Assembly (NCBI GenBank): GCA_964624625.1
Contig: CAZUXW010000003.1
Span: 1 to 64,000 of the forward strand
Reading direction: 5' to 3'
DNA: 64,000 nt
Origin: PALSA-1180 sp964624625
GTDB taxonomy: Bacteria > Oederibacteriota > Muellerivitia > Muellerivitales > Muellerivitaceae
The notes beneath the pieces were generated by a model. The model did not search any database and was not told the origin of the DNA. It saw only the letters and a list, made by a program, of their open reading frames with translations. The position numbers and the translations under genes are program-made. This document shows positions 42,465-50,436 of this stretch, in pieces. Every line of letters starts with the position of its first letter. Position 1 is the first letter of the stretch.

Positions 42465-44216
42465 CTACAAGTTCGGTATGGCCAATAAGGTTCTTCGGGC
42501 GGAGATGGTTTCCCGGTATTGGGCCACCAGGTTTTTCGCCTGGAGAATTTGGCCCGGGTTATAAGTGACCTTGGCGTAGCTGCTGCCGGTCCCGTTCAAG
42601 TAAAGAAGGCCCGGCCTGGCGTGGAAATAAGGCTGGCCCATGATGAGGGCTCCCTCGATCTCGCAGCCCGCGAGGACCGTCACATCGCCCGTCACGAAAA
42701 CCACGCCCTTATAGCTGCTGGGCAATACGGTGGAGGTCCCCGGATTCAAGGTCAAATCCCCATCCACGATCAGGATTCCGGAGGCGCGGAGGGTGTCGTA
42801 GGGCGGGTCCAAGTTTCCGTCATAAGTCAGGTTGCCCGTGAAATAGGTAAGCTTCCAATCGCTGGTGATGGTGAGGGGCGAGTTGTTATCGCCGGTGTAA
42901 TCCGCCAGGCTTTTTAATTCCTGTAGGGACATGCCGAAGACCGATTGGTCCAGGGTGAGGTCGGTAACGGTGATGGGCGCCGGACCCACTCCGACCGTGG
43001 GCGTGGGGTAATTAAAGCAATAGGCGTTCCCGTCCATATCGGTGGTGTTGGACCCGGGAACCACGCAGGCCCCGGTGGCCGGGGGAATGACCGGTGTTCG
43101 GGTAAAGGTGGAGGTAAAGGTGGCCGTGGGTTGGACGGTTCCGGTAAAGGTGATGGAGGGGGTGAAGGTGAAGGTATCGGTGGGAATCAAGAATCCCGGG
43201 GTGCTGGTGGAAGTCGGGGTTTGAGTGGGTGTGTTGGACGGCGAATTGGTCGGGGTTTTAGTAGGCGTGTTGGTGGGGGTAACAGTCGGCGTGTTCGTCG
43301 GGGTTCTCGTGGGAGTATTGGTGGGGGTAATGGTCGGAGTGTTACTTGGTGTATTGGTGGGGGTAATGGTCGGTGTGGCCGTCGGGGTTCTGGTGGGAGT
43401 AGGGGTCGACGAATTTGTCGGCGTGGCCGTCGGGGTTCTGGTGGGAGTAGGGGTCGGTGTGTTACTCGGGGTTTTAGTGGGGGTAGCGGTCGATGAATCA
43501 GTCGGCGTGTTCGTGGGGGTTTTGGTGGGAGTAGTAGTTGGCGTGTTCGTCGGCGTATTGGTAGCCGTCAAGGTCGCGGTAAGGGTAAACGTCTTGGTGA
43601 AGGTAGTGGTAAAGGTGGGAGTGGGGCTATTCGTCGGGGTAAAGGTCGGGGTAATCGTCGGGGAATTGGTGGGGGTACGGGTAAAGGTATTGGCCAAGGT
43701 CAGCGTAAAAGTTTGGGTGGGAGTTGCCGTATTGCAGGGCACCGTAAAGGGAATGGCGTCCGAATCCTGGGTCGTAACGACCGCGGGGCATTGGGGAGCA
43801 GCATTATGCCTGGCGGAAACGACAAGGAACCCCGAGGTAAAACCGGCGGGAATGGTGAGGGTCTGGCTGATGACCTTAGGACTGGCGGTGCAGGTGACAT
43901 TGCAAGAGGCGGAATTGCAGCCGCCGCAAAGGGCGAAAACATCGCCCGCGTCCATGACATTATCCGCCGAAAAGGCGTAGTTTAAATCATAGGACCCTGT
44001 GGTGAAATTGGTGATTTGAAAATTGACGGTGACGGTCCCTCCGACGTTGCCGCAATTCGTCGAAACACTGGTAATGGTCACGGTCGTTAGGGACGCGGCC
44101 CGTGCCTGGGGAACCCCCGCGCCTAACCACAAGCCCAGCAGCAAGCAGAAGGCTCCGGCCTTCATGCCGGATCGGGTTGGCGGGGTTAAGTTCGTTGGTG
44201 TGACTTTCGATACCAT
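42465..44216 (-). CDS. Secreted Cys-rich protein with long Thr-Pro stalk
   Basis: From ATG 44216 (AAGGA seven bases upstream) the signal peptide core is FCLLLGLWLGAGVPQARA. A first domain of ~125 residues has eight or more cysteines (CGGCNSASCNVTC). A low-complexity stalk of ~200 residues then repeats TPTNTPT/TPTRTPT. A C-terminal domain of ~180 residues has GILIVDGDLTLNPGT and GVVFVTGDVTVLAGCEIEGAL, resembling right-handed repeat or polymer-forming strands seen with PilX-type proteins. An upstream TTG (44243) is less likely. It lies 55 bp after the PilX-like gene. A surface-exposed, possibly disulfide-linked role is likely; O-glycosylation of the stalk is possible but unproven. Confidence 0.78.
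   Translation of the reverse strand: MVSKVTPTNLTPPTRSGMKAGAFCLLLGLWLGAGVPQARAASLTTVTITSVSTNCGNVGGTVTVNFQITNFTTGSYDLNYAFSADNVMDAGDVFALCGGCNSASCNVTCTASPKVISQTLTIPAGFTSGFLVVSARHNAAPQCPAVVTTQDSDAIPFTVPCNTATPTQTFTLTLANTFTRTPTNSPTITPTFTPTNSPTPTFTTTFTKTFTLTATLTATNTPTNTPTTTPTKTPTNTPTDSSTATPTKTPSNTPTPTPTRTPTATPTNSSTPTPTRTPTATPTITPTNTPSNTPTITPTNTPTRTPTNTPTVTPTNTPTKTPTNSPSNTPTQTPTSTSTPGFLIPTDTFTFTPSITFTGTVQPTATFTSTFTRTPVIPPATGACVVPGSNTTDMDGNAYCFNYPTPTVGVGPAPITVTDLTLDQSVFGMSLQELKSLADYTGDNNSPLTITSDWKLTYFTGNLTYDGNLDPPYDTLRASGILIVDGDLTLNPGTSTVLPSSYKGVVFVTGDVTVLAGCEIEGALIMGQPYFHARPGLLYLNGTGSSYAKVTYNPGQILQAKNLVAQYRETISARRTLLAIPNL
43210..43720. repeat. Low-complexity repeat tract encoding the Thr-Pro stalk
   Basis: On the plus strand the DNA is a degenerate tandem of GTnGGnGTn units, coding for TPT(N/R/K/I)TPT on the minus strand. 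Local units such as GTCGGGGTTCTGGTGGGAGT recur at least three times. The tract could vary in length by slippage or recombination. Confidence 0.8.
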
Positions 44217-44271
44217 GTCGCTGTCCTTTTTAGTCTGCCGCAATTGTCGCTGTCTCGAGGCTCCCGGCCCC

Positions 44272-45246
44272 TTACTTGGTCATGGAGATGGCCGGATAAG
44301 TTCCGGTTCCCGAGACCGAACCGCCGAAAAGATAAGTTTGGTTGTTCTTGAGGTAAATTTGGGTGGTGCTGTTCACGTAAACCCCGGCGGTAATGTTGTT
44401 GATGTCGGTGGTGGGCATATTCAAGGCGAGCTTGCGGTACTCGGTGCTGAACTTGGCCTGGGCCAGGACTTTTCCGGCCAGACCCGTGGTGCCGGGAACC
44501 GGCGTCGCGTAACCGTACTTCCAAGTTCCGTCGGGATTGGTTTGCTTGTCGAAGCGCCGGTAGACGATGCCGCGGCTGACGACGGTCCAGATCATGCCGT
44601 CCCCGCTGACGAGCCCCGTGGAACTGCGTATGCTGGTGACGTCATGGGCCGCGTCCGGATCGGTGGCGCCGACCGGCTGCTTTTTAATCTCGTACCTGCC
44701 CCACAAGAGGGCCTCCGCCGTCACCGCGCTGTCAATCGGATATTCGTTGACGATGCCGATATTCGAGTCCAAGGTGTCGGATAACTGGAGATTGGGGTTG
44801 TTTTGCGGATTGAAGGCCTGGTCCACGTAGGAAAAGGAGACGCCTGTCGCGGGGTTGGTGGCGAAGGTGGCGGGCGCCGCCACTTTTTCCGTATAGGAAG
44901 AATTGGGATAGGCCCTCACCACGTAGTCGCCCCCCGCGCCTGGCTGGCGCCGGAACCAACTCAAGGCGTCGACGAGGCCGGCCCTGGACACATTCTCGGC
45001 TTCGGAAACGAACAACTCCCTCTGTTGGACCTCTTTGGAGGCGTAGTTGATCAGCTTCACCCCGGTGGTGATCAAAATGGTCGCGATCAGCATGAACATG
45101 ATGGCCAAAATGAGGGCCGAGCCATGGTCTTTTTGGGTGTTGGGAATAAAAAAGAAGGGTTTTTTGCCAAGACGGAACGAGGAGTACGGGTTTAAAAATC
45201 CCCGGCGAAGGCGTGTCGAATTAAATTGTCGCAGGTGTTGATCCAT
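44272..45246 (-). CDS. PilX-like pilus assembly protein
   Basis: A 324-residue protein with a hydrophilic N-terminus of about 40 residues, then DHGSALILAIMFMLIATILITTG. The GSALILAIMFML pattern matches the N-terminus of PilX-type proteins, which lack the GFTLIE motif. Later parts are Ser/Thr/Tyr-rich with WFRRQPGAGGDY. The start is ATG 45246, with GGGAG nine bases upstream; ATG 45288 has no ribosome site. First gene of the surface operon 45246 to 37548. PilX proteins in other bacteria are minor pilins or assembly factors, so this placement supports a pilus-like system. Confidence 0.72.
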   Translation of the reverse strand: MDQHLRQFNSTRLRRGFLNPYSSFRLGKKPFFFIPNTQKDHGSALILAIMFMLIATILITTGVKLINYASKEVQQRELFVSEAENVSRAGLVDALSWFRRQPGAGGDYVVRAYPNSSYTEKVAAPATFATNPATGVSFSYVDQAFNPQNNPNLQLSDTLDSNIGIVNEYPIDSAVTAEALLWGRYEIKKQPVGATDPDAAHDVTSIRSSTGLVSGDGMIWTVVSRGIVYRRFDKQTNPDGTWKYGYATPVPGTTGLAGKVLAQAKFSTEYRKLALNMPTTDINNITAGVYVNSTTQIYLKNNQTYLFGGSVSGTGTYPAISMTK

Positions 45247-45288
45247 AATCTGCCGCTCCCGACCCGTTAATATTCCATAATTTATCAT

Positions 45289-45648
45289 GAAATCCAGAAA
45301 AACGCCGGAGCGGCAACTCCATTGGAACGCTTTCTAAACTTCGACTTCCGACCTCATTATCCACCCATTGTTTTTATTAGTCAATTAACGTTCAAACAAA
45401 TCCGGGAAAACGACCCGCATTCCCCCCAACCCCATGGGTTGATTGGGATGACGGCTCGCTAGGGGTAGCAGATTGGACAATCAAGGAAGATTTTGACCCA
45501 AAAAGGTATTTTTCCAGGAATTTTCACCAAAGCCCTGAAAGACCGCCTTGCGTAAGGCGCCGCTTCGGCCTGGAAGGTGCCGGTGGGTTTGGCGAGGGTT
45601 CCCTTACTTCCAAAGGCCGTCTTCTGGAGCGGACTGGTCCGCTCTGCT
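45289..45648. other. Intergenic region upstream of the pilus-like operon
   Basis: No gene is supported here. On the minus strand TTGACT with an ATAATG about 18 bp downstream (near 45383-45358) is a weak promoter candidate for the pilX-like operon. Two hairpins are visible: CGCCTT/AAGGCG at about 45543-45558 and GAGCGGAC/GTCCGCTC at 45627-45644, the latter just behind xthA. Neither has a T-tract on the minus side. Confidence 0.45.
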
Positions 45649-46485
45649 TTATTTTGTAAATTCAGCGACCAAAAAAGTATGGTCCGAGGGTCTTTCCAGT
45701 CCCCGGGGCTTGGTGTCGATCCATATTTTTTGAAGCCTTTGAACCATGGGCGGCGTGCCGAGGATATGGTCGATTCTCCAGCCCAGGTTTTTCTCGAAGG
45801 TTCCCGGCTGGCGGAAATCCCAAAAGGTATAGTGCCCCGGCTCTTTGATTTTTTCCCGGAACAGGTCCGTCCATTTCCCCTTCATGGTCTGGGCGTAGGC
45901 CTCACGGGCGTCAATGTGGAAACAAGGGTGGTCCTTGTTCCCCTTAGGATTGTTCAAGTCGATCTCCGTGGGGGCCACGTTCATGTCGCCCATCCAGAGG
46001 GCCGGCTGGGTGGCCGGCACGTTCTTATCAAAATATTTTTTCAGGTCCGTGAAGAACTTAAGCTTGTACTGGTATTTATCCGACTCGATGTCAAACCCCT
46101 GGGGGATGTAGGTGTTGATCAGCTTGATTCCCTCGAACTCACCCACGAGAAACCGCGCCTGCTCCTCCGGATCCTTGGGGTAGAGGCGGTTCACGAGGAT
46201 CTCCACCGGTTTTTTCGAGACGAAGGCCACGCCGTTGTAACTCTTCTGGCCCCGGAAAACCACTTTCCATCCCGCCGCCTCAAAGGCCTCCCGGGGGAAC
46301 TCATGGTCCTGGACCTTGGTTTCCTGGATGGACAAAACATCCGGCTGTTCCTTCTTGAGCCAATCCAGGACGATCGGAAGCCTGGCCCGGACCGAGTTGG
46401 CGTTGAAGGTGGCGATTTTGAACGTGCCGCCTTTTGATTTCGGGGATTTCGCCGGCGAGGGCTTGGATTTGGAAACCTTGGGCAT
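45649..46485 (-). CDS. xthA: Exodeoxyribonuclease III / AP endonuclease
   Basis: A 278-residue base-excision-repair nuclease of the exonuclease III family. After a ~25-residue Lys/Pro/Ser tail, the fold starts FKIATFNANSVRARL. Catalytic motifs are SIQETKV (metal Glu), INTYIPQG, MGDMNVAPTEIDL (catalytic Asp-x-Asn), WTDLFREK, YTFWDFR, WRIDHILGTP and the closing PSDHTFLVAEF (catalytic Asp-His). All expected active-site residues are visible. Start ATG 46485 has AGAGG seven bases upstream. The basic N-terminal tail is an add-on not seen in E. coli Xth. Confidence 0.96.
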   Translation of the reverse strand: MPKVSKSKPSPAKSPKSKGGTFKIATFNANSVRARLPIVLDWLKKEQPDVLSIQETKVQDHEFPREAFEAAGWKVVFRGQKSYNGVAFVSKKPVEILVNRLYPKDPEEQARFLVGEFEGIKLINTYIPQGFDIESDKYQYKLKFFTDLKKYFDKNVPATQPALWMGDMNVAPTEIDLNNPKGNKDHPCFHIDAREAYAQTMKGKWTDLFREKIKEPGHYTFWDFRQPGTFEKNLGWRIDHILGTPPMVQRLQKIWIDTKPRGLERPSDHTFLVAEFTK

Positions 46486-46616
46486 TGCCACACCTCTCAA
46501 GCTAAAATTGCACGAAGCCGCGGGTAAAGGGGAGGATTAAGGACGAATTCATTTTCGTTAAGCCTATCGGCGGCTTCCTTCATCCCCTTCCCCCGCGGCA
46601 AAACAGTCCAGTCCTT

Positions 46617-46919
46617 TTACATTTCGTAATCCGTAACCCGCCTTTCGGCGGCGTACTTCTTCACCAACTCGGCCACCTTGAGGTGCTCCGGGTGTTTTTG
46701 ATAAATGTCCAGGTCCTGGCGGGTCTTGAATTCCGAGTAAAGGGATAGATCGCAGGCGATCTCCGCGGGGTTGAAATTAACCCCGCATTCCAAAAAATAG
46801 ATTTCTTGAATCTTCATCCTCAGCCCTTCCAGGGCCTCCTTCAACAGGGTGGCGGCTTCGGTCCTGGATTTGCCTTCCACCGAATCCTTCAATTTCCACA
46901 ACACGATGTGCTTGATCAT
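46617..46919 (-). CDS. Dabb (stress-responsive A/B barrel) domain protein
   Basis: A 100-residue single-domain protein, full Dabb length. Landmarks are MIKHIVLWKLKDSVEG, a ferredoxin-like alpha/beta pattern, DLSLYSEFKTRQDLDIYQKHPEHLKV and a closing VTDYEM. The family's activity is ill-defined. ATG 46919 has GAGAGG upstream. It is divergent from fabI, with about 180 bp between the two start codons, and stands alone downstream of no obvious partner. Confidence 0.88.
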   Translation of the reverse strand: MIKHIVLWKLKDSVEGKSRTEAATLLKEALEGLRMKIQEIYFLECGVNFNPAEIACDLSLYSEFKTRQDLDIYQKHPEHLKVAELVKKYAAERRVTDYEM

Positions 46920-47100
46920 ATTGCCTCTCGGGGAACTAAACTTGGGATTGGCTATTATTCTTCAGTCTGGTCGAAAAATGAAACGGTTTTCGAGGGAGCA
47001 GGTCGAAAATCCAGGCGCCGGACCCCTGTTTTTAGGCTTTAAAGTGCCGGAGAAAAACGTTAAGTTAAGTCGCATTCATCAGCCTCACGGAGGAACATTC

Positions 47101-47913
47101 ATGGGATTACTTTCAGGGAAAAAAGCCTTTATTTTCGGCGTCGCCAACGACCGGTCCATCGCCTGGGGCATCGCCAAAGCCTTGCACGCGGAAGGCGCGG
47201 AGGTGGGTTTTAATTTCCTGGGAGAAGCCCTGGAAAAACGCGTCCGGCCCTTGGCGGATTCATTAGGCGCCAAACTCATTCTTCCCTGCGATGTTTCCAA
47301 AGATGAGGAAATCAACGCCTTATATAAGAAGGTAGCCGAAACTTGGGGCAAGTTTGACATCCTGATCCATTGTATCGCCTTCGCGAATAAAGACGATTTA
47401 ACCGGAGCCTTTTCCAACACCAGCCGGGCGGGATTCCACTTAGCCATGGATATCTCCGCTTACAGCCTCATTGCCATCACCAAACCAGCGGTTCCGCTTT
47501 TAAACGAAGGGGCCAGTATTATCGCTTTGACCTATTACGGTTCCGTGAAGGTGATTCCCAATTACAACATTATGGGCGTGGCGAAAGCCGCCCTCGAAAG
47601 CACGGTGCGTTATTTGGCTTATGATTTGGGACCCAAGGGCATCCGGGTCAACGCCATCTCCGCCGGACCCATCAAGACTCTGGCCGCCTCCGCCGTAGGC
47701 GGGATTAAGACCATGTTGAAGGCCGCTGGTGAAATGACCCCCTTGAAGCGGAATGTGTCCCAAGACGAGGTGGGAACCACGGCCACCTACCTGGCCAGTT
47801 CCTGGTCCTCGGGCGTGACGGGCGAGGTGATTTACGTGGACGCCGGGGGCAATATCGTGGGCATGCACTTTGACGAGAAAAAAGAAGAGGGTTCCGCTCC
47901 CGCCGCTACTTGA
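47101..47913 (+). CDS. fabI: Enoyl-ACP reductase (NADH), FabI type
   Basis: A 270-residue short-chain dehydrogenase of FabI type, catalysing the last step of each fatty-acid elongation round. Nucleotide motif GKKAFIFGVANDRSIAWGIA, then NFLGEALEKRV and CDVSKDEE. The catalytic pair is Y155-x6-K162 in NYNIMGVAKAALE, with Y145 in LTYYGS. RVNAISAGPIKTLAASAV follows. ATG 47101 has GGAGG seven bases upstream; sequence further upstream in frame is not part of the family. The 3' end overlaps the convergent gene by 8 bp. Confidence 0.96.
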   Translation: MGLLSGKKAFIFGVANDRSIAWGIAKALHAEGAEVGFNFLGEALEKRVRPLADSLGAKLILPCDVSKDEEINALYKKVAETWGKFDILIHCIAFANKDDLTGAFSNTSRAGFHLAMDISAYSLIAITKPAVPLLNEGASIIALTYYGSVKVIPNYNIMGVAKAALESTVRYLAYDLGPKGIRVNAISAGPIKTLAASAVGGIKTMLKAAGEMTPLKRNVSQDEVGTTATYLASSWSSGVTGEVIYVDAGGNIVGMHFDEKKEEGSAPAAT

Positions 47914-48271
47914 GGTCCTGGGGTATGAAGCAATAGGACATGCTCTTGATCTTGTCCACCGTCAAATGTCGGAACACGACGTGCCACCTAAAAGTTTCTT
48001 CCGAATCTGAAATGGCGACCCTGCTGATTTCAAATTGACCCAGGGACGCCAGTTCCCCTCCCGGCAAGGGCACCGAATAGTCCACCGTTAGGACCCAGGT
48101 TTGGGCCTCACTGAAGGCCAGGGTGTGAAGCCCTGAGCAGTCCAATGCCCTTCCAAAACTTTCCGAGAAAGCCAAAAGCTCCACCGCGTCCTTCGGCCAG
48201 CGGTTTTTTTCCATCCTGAAAACCTGGATCATCGGGACGATTTGCTCGAAATGCAATTCTTCCTGCGTCAT
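47906..48271 (-). CDS. Hypothetical protein, 121 residues
   Basis: ATG 48271 has AGGAGG five bases upstream; a TTG at 48322 is a weaker start. The protein is soluble, with MTQEELHFEQIVPMIQVFRMEKNRWPKDAVELLAF at the N-terminus, here only partly quoted by its key WPKDAVEL. The centre carries FEISRVAISDSEETFRWHVVF, and the end is SYCFIPQDLK. The phrase RWPKDAVEL recalls pilin-accessory or type II secretion-associated small proteins, but I cannot assign it. It is 47 bp downstream of radC on the same strand and overlaps the end of fabI tail to tail. Confidence 0.6.
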   Translation of the reverse strand: MTQEELHFEQIVPMIQVFRMEKNRWPKDAVELLAFSESFGRALDCSGLHTLAFSEAQTWVLTVDYSVPLPGGELASLGQFEISRVAISDSEETFRWHVVFRHLTVDKIKSMSYCFIPQDLK

Positions 48272-48318
48272 GTCGGCCTCCTGAAAGACCTTGGGGGTTG
48301 GGATTGTCCTGGAAGAGT

Positions 48319-49134
48319 TCAAGCCAATAACCCTGCCTGGCGGAATGAAAAATGTCCTTCCGTCGTTAAGATCAGGTGGTCATGAACAGTGATTCCCATG
48401 GCCCGGGAAGCGGTGAGAATCTGCCGGGTCAATTGCTTATCCCCCTCGGACGGTTCCAAACTTCCCGCCGGATGGTTGTGGGCGAGAATGAGCCCCGTCG
48501 CATGGAGCTCCAACGAGCGCTTGATAATTTCGCGCGGGTAGACCGCCGTATGGTCCACCGTGCCTTCTTGCAGGTGCTCGAAGGCCAGCAGATGGTTGCG
48601 GTGGTCCAAAAAAAGGGCGGTAAAGACTTCCCGGGGCCTGCTTCCGATTTGCTCCCGGAGAAAGGACGCCACGTCGTCCGGGCTGGCGATAACCCTTCCC
48701 CTTTTAAAATCCTCCCGGGGAACCATCCGGTATAAGTCCCCCATGGCCTTTAAATGAAGGGCGCTTTGGGGCGGCAGCCCTCCCAGGGTTTGAAGGGTGG
48801 TGATATCCGAGTCCAGGATCCTCCGGATATTCTTGAAAACCGAAAGAAGTTTTTTCGCGTAGGGTTTGGTATCCCGGTGGGGAATGGAGAAGGAAAGCAG
48901 CAGCTCCAAAAGCTCGTAGTCCTGAAGCGCCCTGGCCCCCAGGGTCGCGTACCTTTCCTTCAAACGGCGCCGGTGGCCTAAATAATCGGGATGCTCCCCT
49001 TTTAAATCCAACGCCAGGGCCGGCTCATGGGCATCGGCCCCCGGCCCCTTGGGGTTTGGGGGCGGGAAGGCGGGGGCCGCTTTTTCCCGGCAACCGGGCA
49101 ATTCCTTTGTGTTTTGAAGCTCCATTTCCACCAT
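48319..49134 (-). CDS. radC: RadC-family JAMM/MPN protein
   Basis: A 271-residue protein. A helix-hairpin-helix-like region (LQTLGGLPPQSALHLKAMG, residues ~114-132) precedes the MPN domain. The JAMM metal motif is complete: H219 and H221 in ILAHNHPAGSLEPSEGD, with S225 and D232, plus the preceding Glu at 169. The biochemical role of RadC is unsettled despite the name. ATG 49134 has AAGGAGG seven bases upstream. It is divergent from lexA over a 93-bp region with a large symmetric dyad, so both may be under LexA control. Confidence 0.93.
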   Translation of the reverse strand: MVEMELQNTKELPGCREKAAPAFPPPNPKGPGADAHEPALALDLKGEHPDYLGHRRRLKERYATLGARALQDYELLELLLSFSIPHRDTKPYAKKLLSVFKNIRRILDSDITTLQTLGGLPPQSALHLKAMGDLYRMVPREDFKRGRVIASPDDVASFLREQIGSRPREVFTALFLDHRNHLLAFEHLQEGTVDHTAVYPREIIKRSLELHATGLILAHNHPAGSLEPSEGDKQLTRQILTASRAMGITVHDHLILTTEGHFSFRQAGLLA

Positions 49135-49159
49135 GTTCGTCCTCCTTTTTTGCTTGACG

Positions 49160-49197
49160 AAGAATACACTCGTATACTAGTATACAACCGTATTCTT
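49160..49197. promoter_or_regulatory. Symmetric dyad between radC and lexA, candidate LexA operator of unusual sequence
   Basis: A perfect inner palindrome GTATACTAGTATAC (49172-49185) is flanked at equal 4-bp distances by AAGAATAC (49160-49167) and GTATTCTT (49190-49197), itself a perfect inverted pair. The whole 38-bp region is symmetric apart from the two 4-bp spacers. It lies between the divergent radC and lexA starts. It matches neither the E. coli (CTGT..ACAG) nor the Bacillus (GAAC..GTTC) SOS box. Confidence 0.65.
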
Positions 49198-49227
49198 ATT
49201 CAACTACGAAATTCACGAGGGGGATTT

Positions 49228-49845
49228 ATGGCGCCATCCGACGAAAACTTAACCGACATCCAACGATTGGTGCTCCAGTATGTCCAGAACCGCCTCACCC
49301 AGGACCACCGCCCGCCGACCGTGCGGGAAGTAATGCGCCACTTCAAATGGAATTCCCCCCAAAGCGCCCGTAAACATCTTTTGGCTTTGGAGGAAAAAGG
49401 CTATCTGGAAAGGGAAGACCGAACGGCGAGGGGTTTGAAGGTTTCCGGCGATTCCTCCGGCGGTCTTTCCATCCCCATTTTAGGGAAAGTCGCGGCTGGT
49501 TTGCCGCTGTTGGCTGAGGAAAACCGCGAGGGAACCATGGTGGTGGATCAGGCCATGTCCCGGGGAGGCCGGAACCTATTCGCCTTGACGGTCCGCGGCG
49601 ATTCGATGGTCAACGCCCATATTCTTTCGGGGGATAAAGTGATCGTCCAACAAACGACCCACGCCAATCCCGGGGAAATCGTGGTGGCGTTGATTGAGGG
49701 AGAGGCCACGGTCAAGACTTTCCGCAAAACCGCCTCCAAGGTGATCTTGGAACCGGCCAATCCCAAGTACAAGGATATCGTGGTCAACGAGGGCCAGGAT
49801 TTCCGGATTATCGGCAAGGTCGTCGGGGTCTTCAGTCCCCGGTAA
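49228..49845 (+). CDS. lexA: LexA repressor
   Basis: A 205-residue SOS repressor of normal length. The winged-helix N-terminus is RPPTVREVMRHFKWNSPQSARKHLLALEEKGYL, split here by the recognition helix. The self-cleavage site is A90-G91 in KVAAGLPLLAEE. The catalytic Ser is S126 (RGDSMVN) and the Lys is K163 (TVKTFRK). ATG 49228 has GAGGGGG upstream. The recognition helix carries NSPQSARKH in place of the usual S-x-x-x-VxxHLxxL pattern, which fits an unusual operator. The dyad at 49160-49197 is the natural candidate for autoregulation. Confidence 0.95.
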   Translation: MAPSDENLTDIQRLVLQYVQNRLTQDHRPPTVREVMRHFKWNSPQSARKHLLALEEKGYLEREDRTARGLKVSGDSSGGLSIPILGKVAAGLPLLAEENREGTMVVDQAMSRGGRNLFALTVRGDSMVNAHILSGDKVIVQQTTHANPGEIVVALIEGEATVKTFRKTASKVILEPANPKYKDIVVNEGQDFRIIGKVVGVFSPR

Positions 49846-49921
49846 AAACAGCCGCTGGCTGTCAAAGCCCCGCTCGCGGCAAAATCCCTCAAAATCCTAA
49901 ATGAACCTTCAAGGAACAGTT

Positions 49922-50413
49922 ATGTCCGATCTCCCCGCGATTCAGGTCTCGGTTGTTCAGGAAATACAATCCGGCTATTCCGCTCCCTTTCGAGAGATGG
50001 TTTACGAGGTTTCCTTACGAACCGCCGCCTACAGCGATTGGTTAAAAAAAATAAACGGCGCCCACCGCCTCCTTCAAGCCTTGCTGCAAGGCCAAATGAT
50101 GGGGCAATATCAACTTTTGGATTTTATCATTCAGCCGGACGGACTATTTACCAGGGTCACGTTGAAAAACGGTTCCTCCTTGTCCGACTTCTTAAATTGG
50201 GTCAAAGAAAAATCCATCCCCGCCGGCGAACCTTCCCGGACCTTTTGGAACGATGAGCTTCAATGGATCAAGCTGGTGCCGCCGGACCGGCTCGCCGAAT
50301 CCACCAGGTTGTTTCTTCAAAAAGCGGAAAGCCTGCACCGGGAAGTCCACCTGACCGAAAGTGGCCCGCCGGAGCTCTTCTTTTTCTACCGGGACCAGCG
50401 TTTCACCTCCTAA
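49922..50413 (+). CDS. Possible domesticated Y1/RAYT-like protein lacking catalytic residues
   Basis: A 163-residue protein; ATG 49922 has AAGGA six bases upstream. The order of motifs resembles REP-associated tyrosine transposases (Y1_Tnp). YEVSLRTA sits where HVTFRTA-type strands occur. LLDFIIQPDGLFTRVTL sits where LLAYVVMPNHVHLLLE occurs, and SLSDFLNWVKEKS is like the SLSxFMRxLKxRS helix. FWNDELQW with a following helix ends the domain. The HUH histidines are replaced (DGLF instead of NHVH) and the catalytic Tyr position reads Phe. So it would be inactive as a nuclease. I am not certain of the family; the alternative is an unrelated hypothetical. It is 23 bp upstream of the SPL-type radical SAM gene. 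Confidence 0.5.
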   Translation: MSDLPAIQVSVVQEIQSGYSAPFREMVYEVSLRTAAYSDWLKKINGAHRLLQALLQGQMMGQYQLLDFIIQPDGLFTRVTLKNGSSLSDFLNWVKEKSIPAGEPSRTFWNDELQWIKLVPPDRLAESTRLFLQKAESLHREVHLTESGPPELFFFYRDQRFTS

Positions 50414-50436
50414 AAATTGTTCCGGCGGTTTTTTAA

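Noticed and set aside
43225..43980. Plus-strand reading frames of Gly-Val repeats (GVLVGVLVGV..)
   Set aside because: They are the reverse strand of the Thr-Pro stalk; the repeat DNA leaves several frames open. The minus frame has signal peptide, ribosome site and operon context.
42945..43980. CRISPR array, suggested by the regular repeats
   Set aside because: The repeats are contiguous and coding, with no unique spacers of constant length and no cas genes.
45289..45480. Riboswitch (cyclic di-GMP type) ahead of the pilus-like operon
   Set aside because: I looked for the conserved core of the class I aptamer on the minus strand and did not find it; the region shows only a weak promoter candidate.
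49160..49197. Classical SOS box of E. coli or Bacillus type ahead of lexA
   Set aside because: Neither CTGT-n8-ACAG nor GAAC-n4-GTTC is present; the dyad is built from GTATAC half-sites instead.
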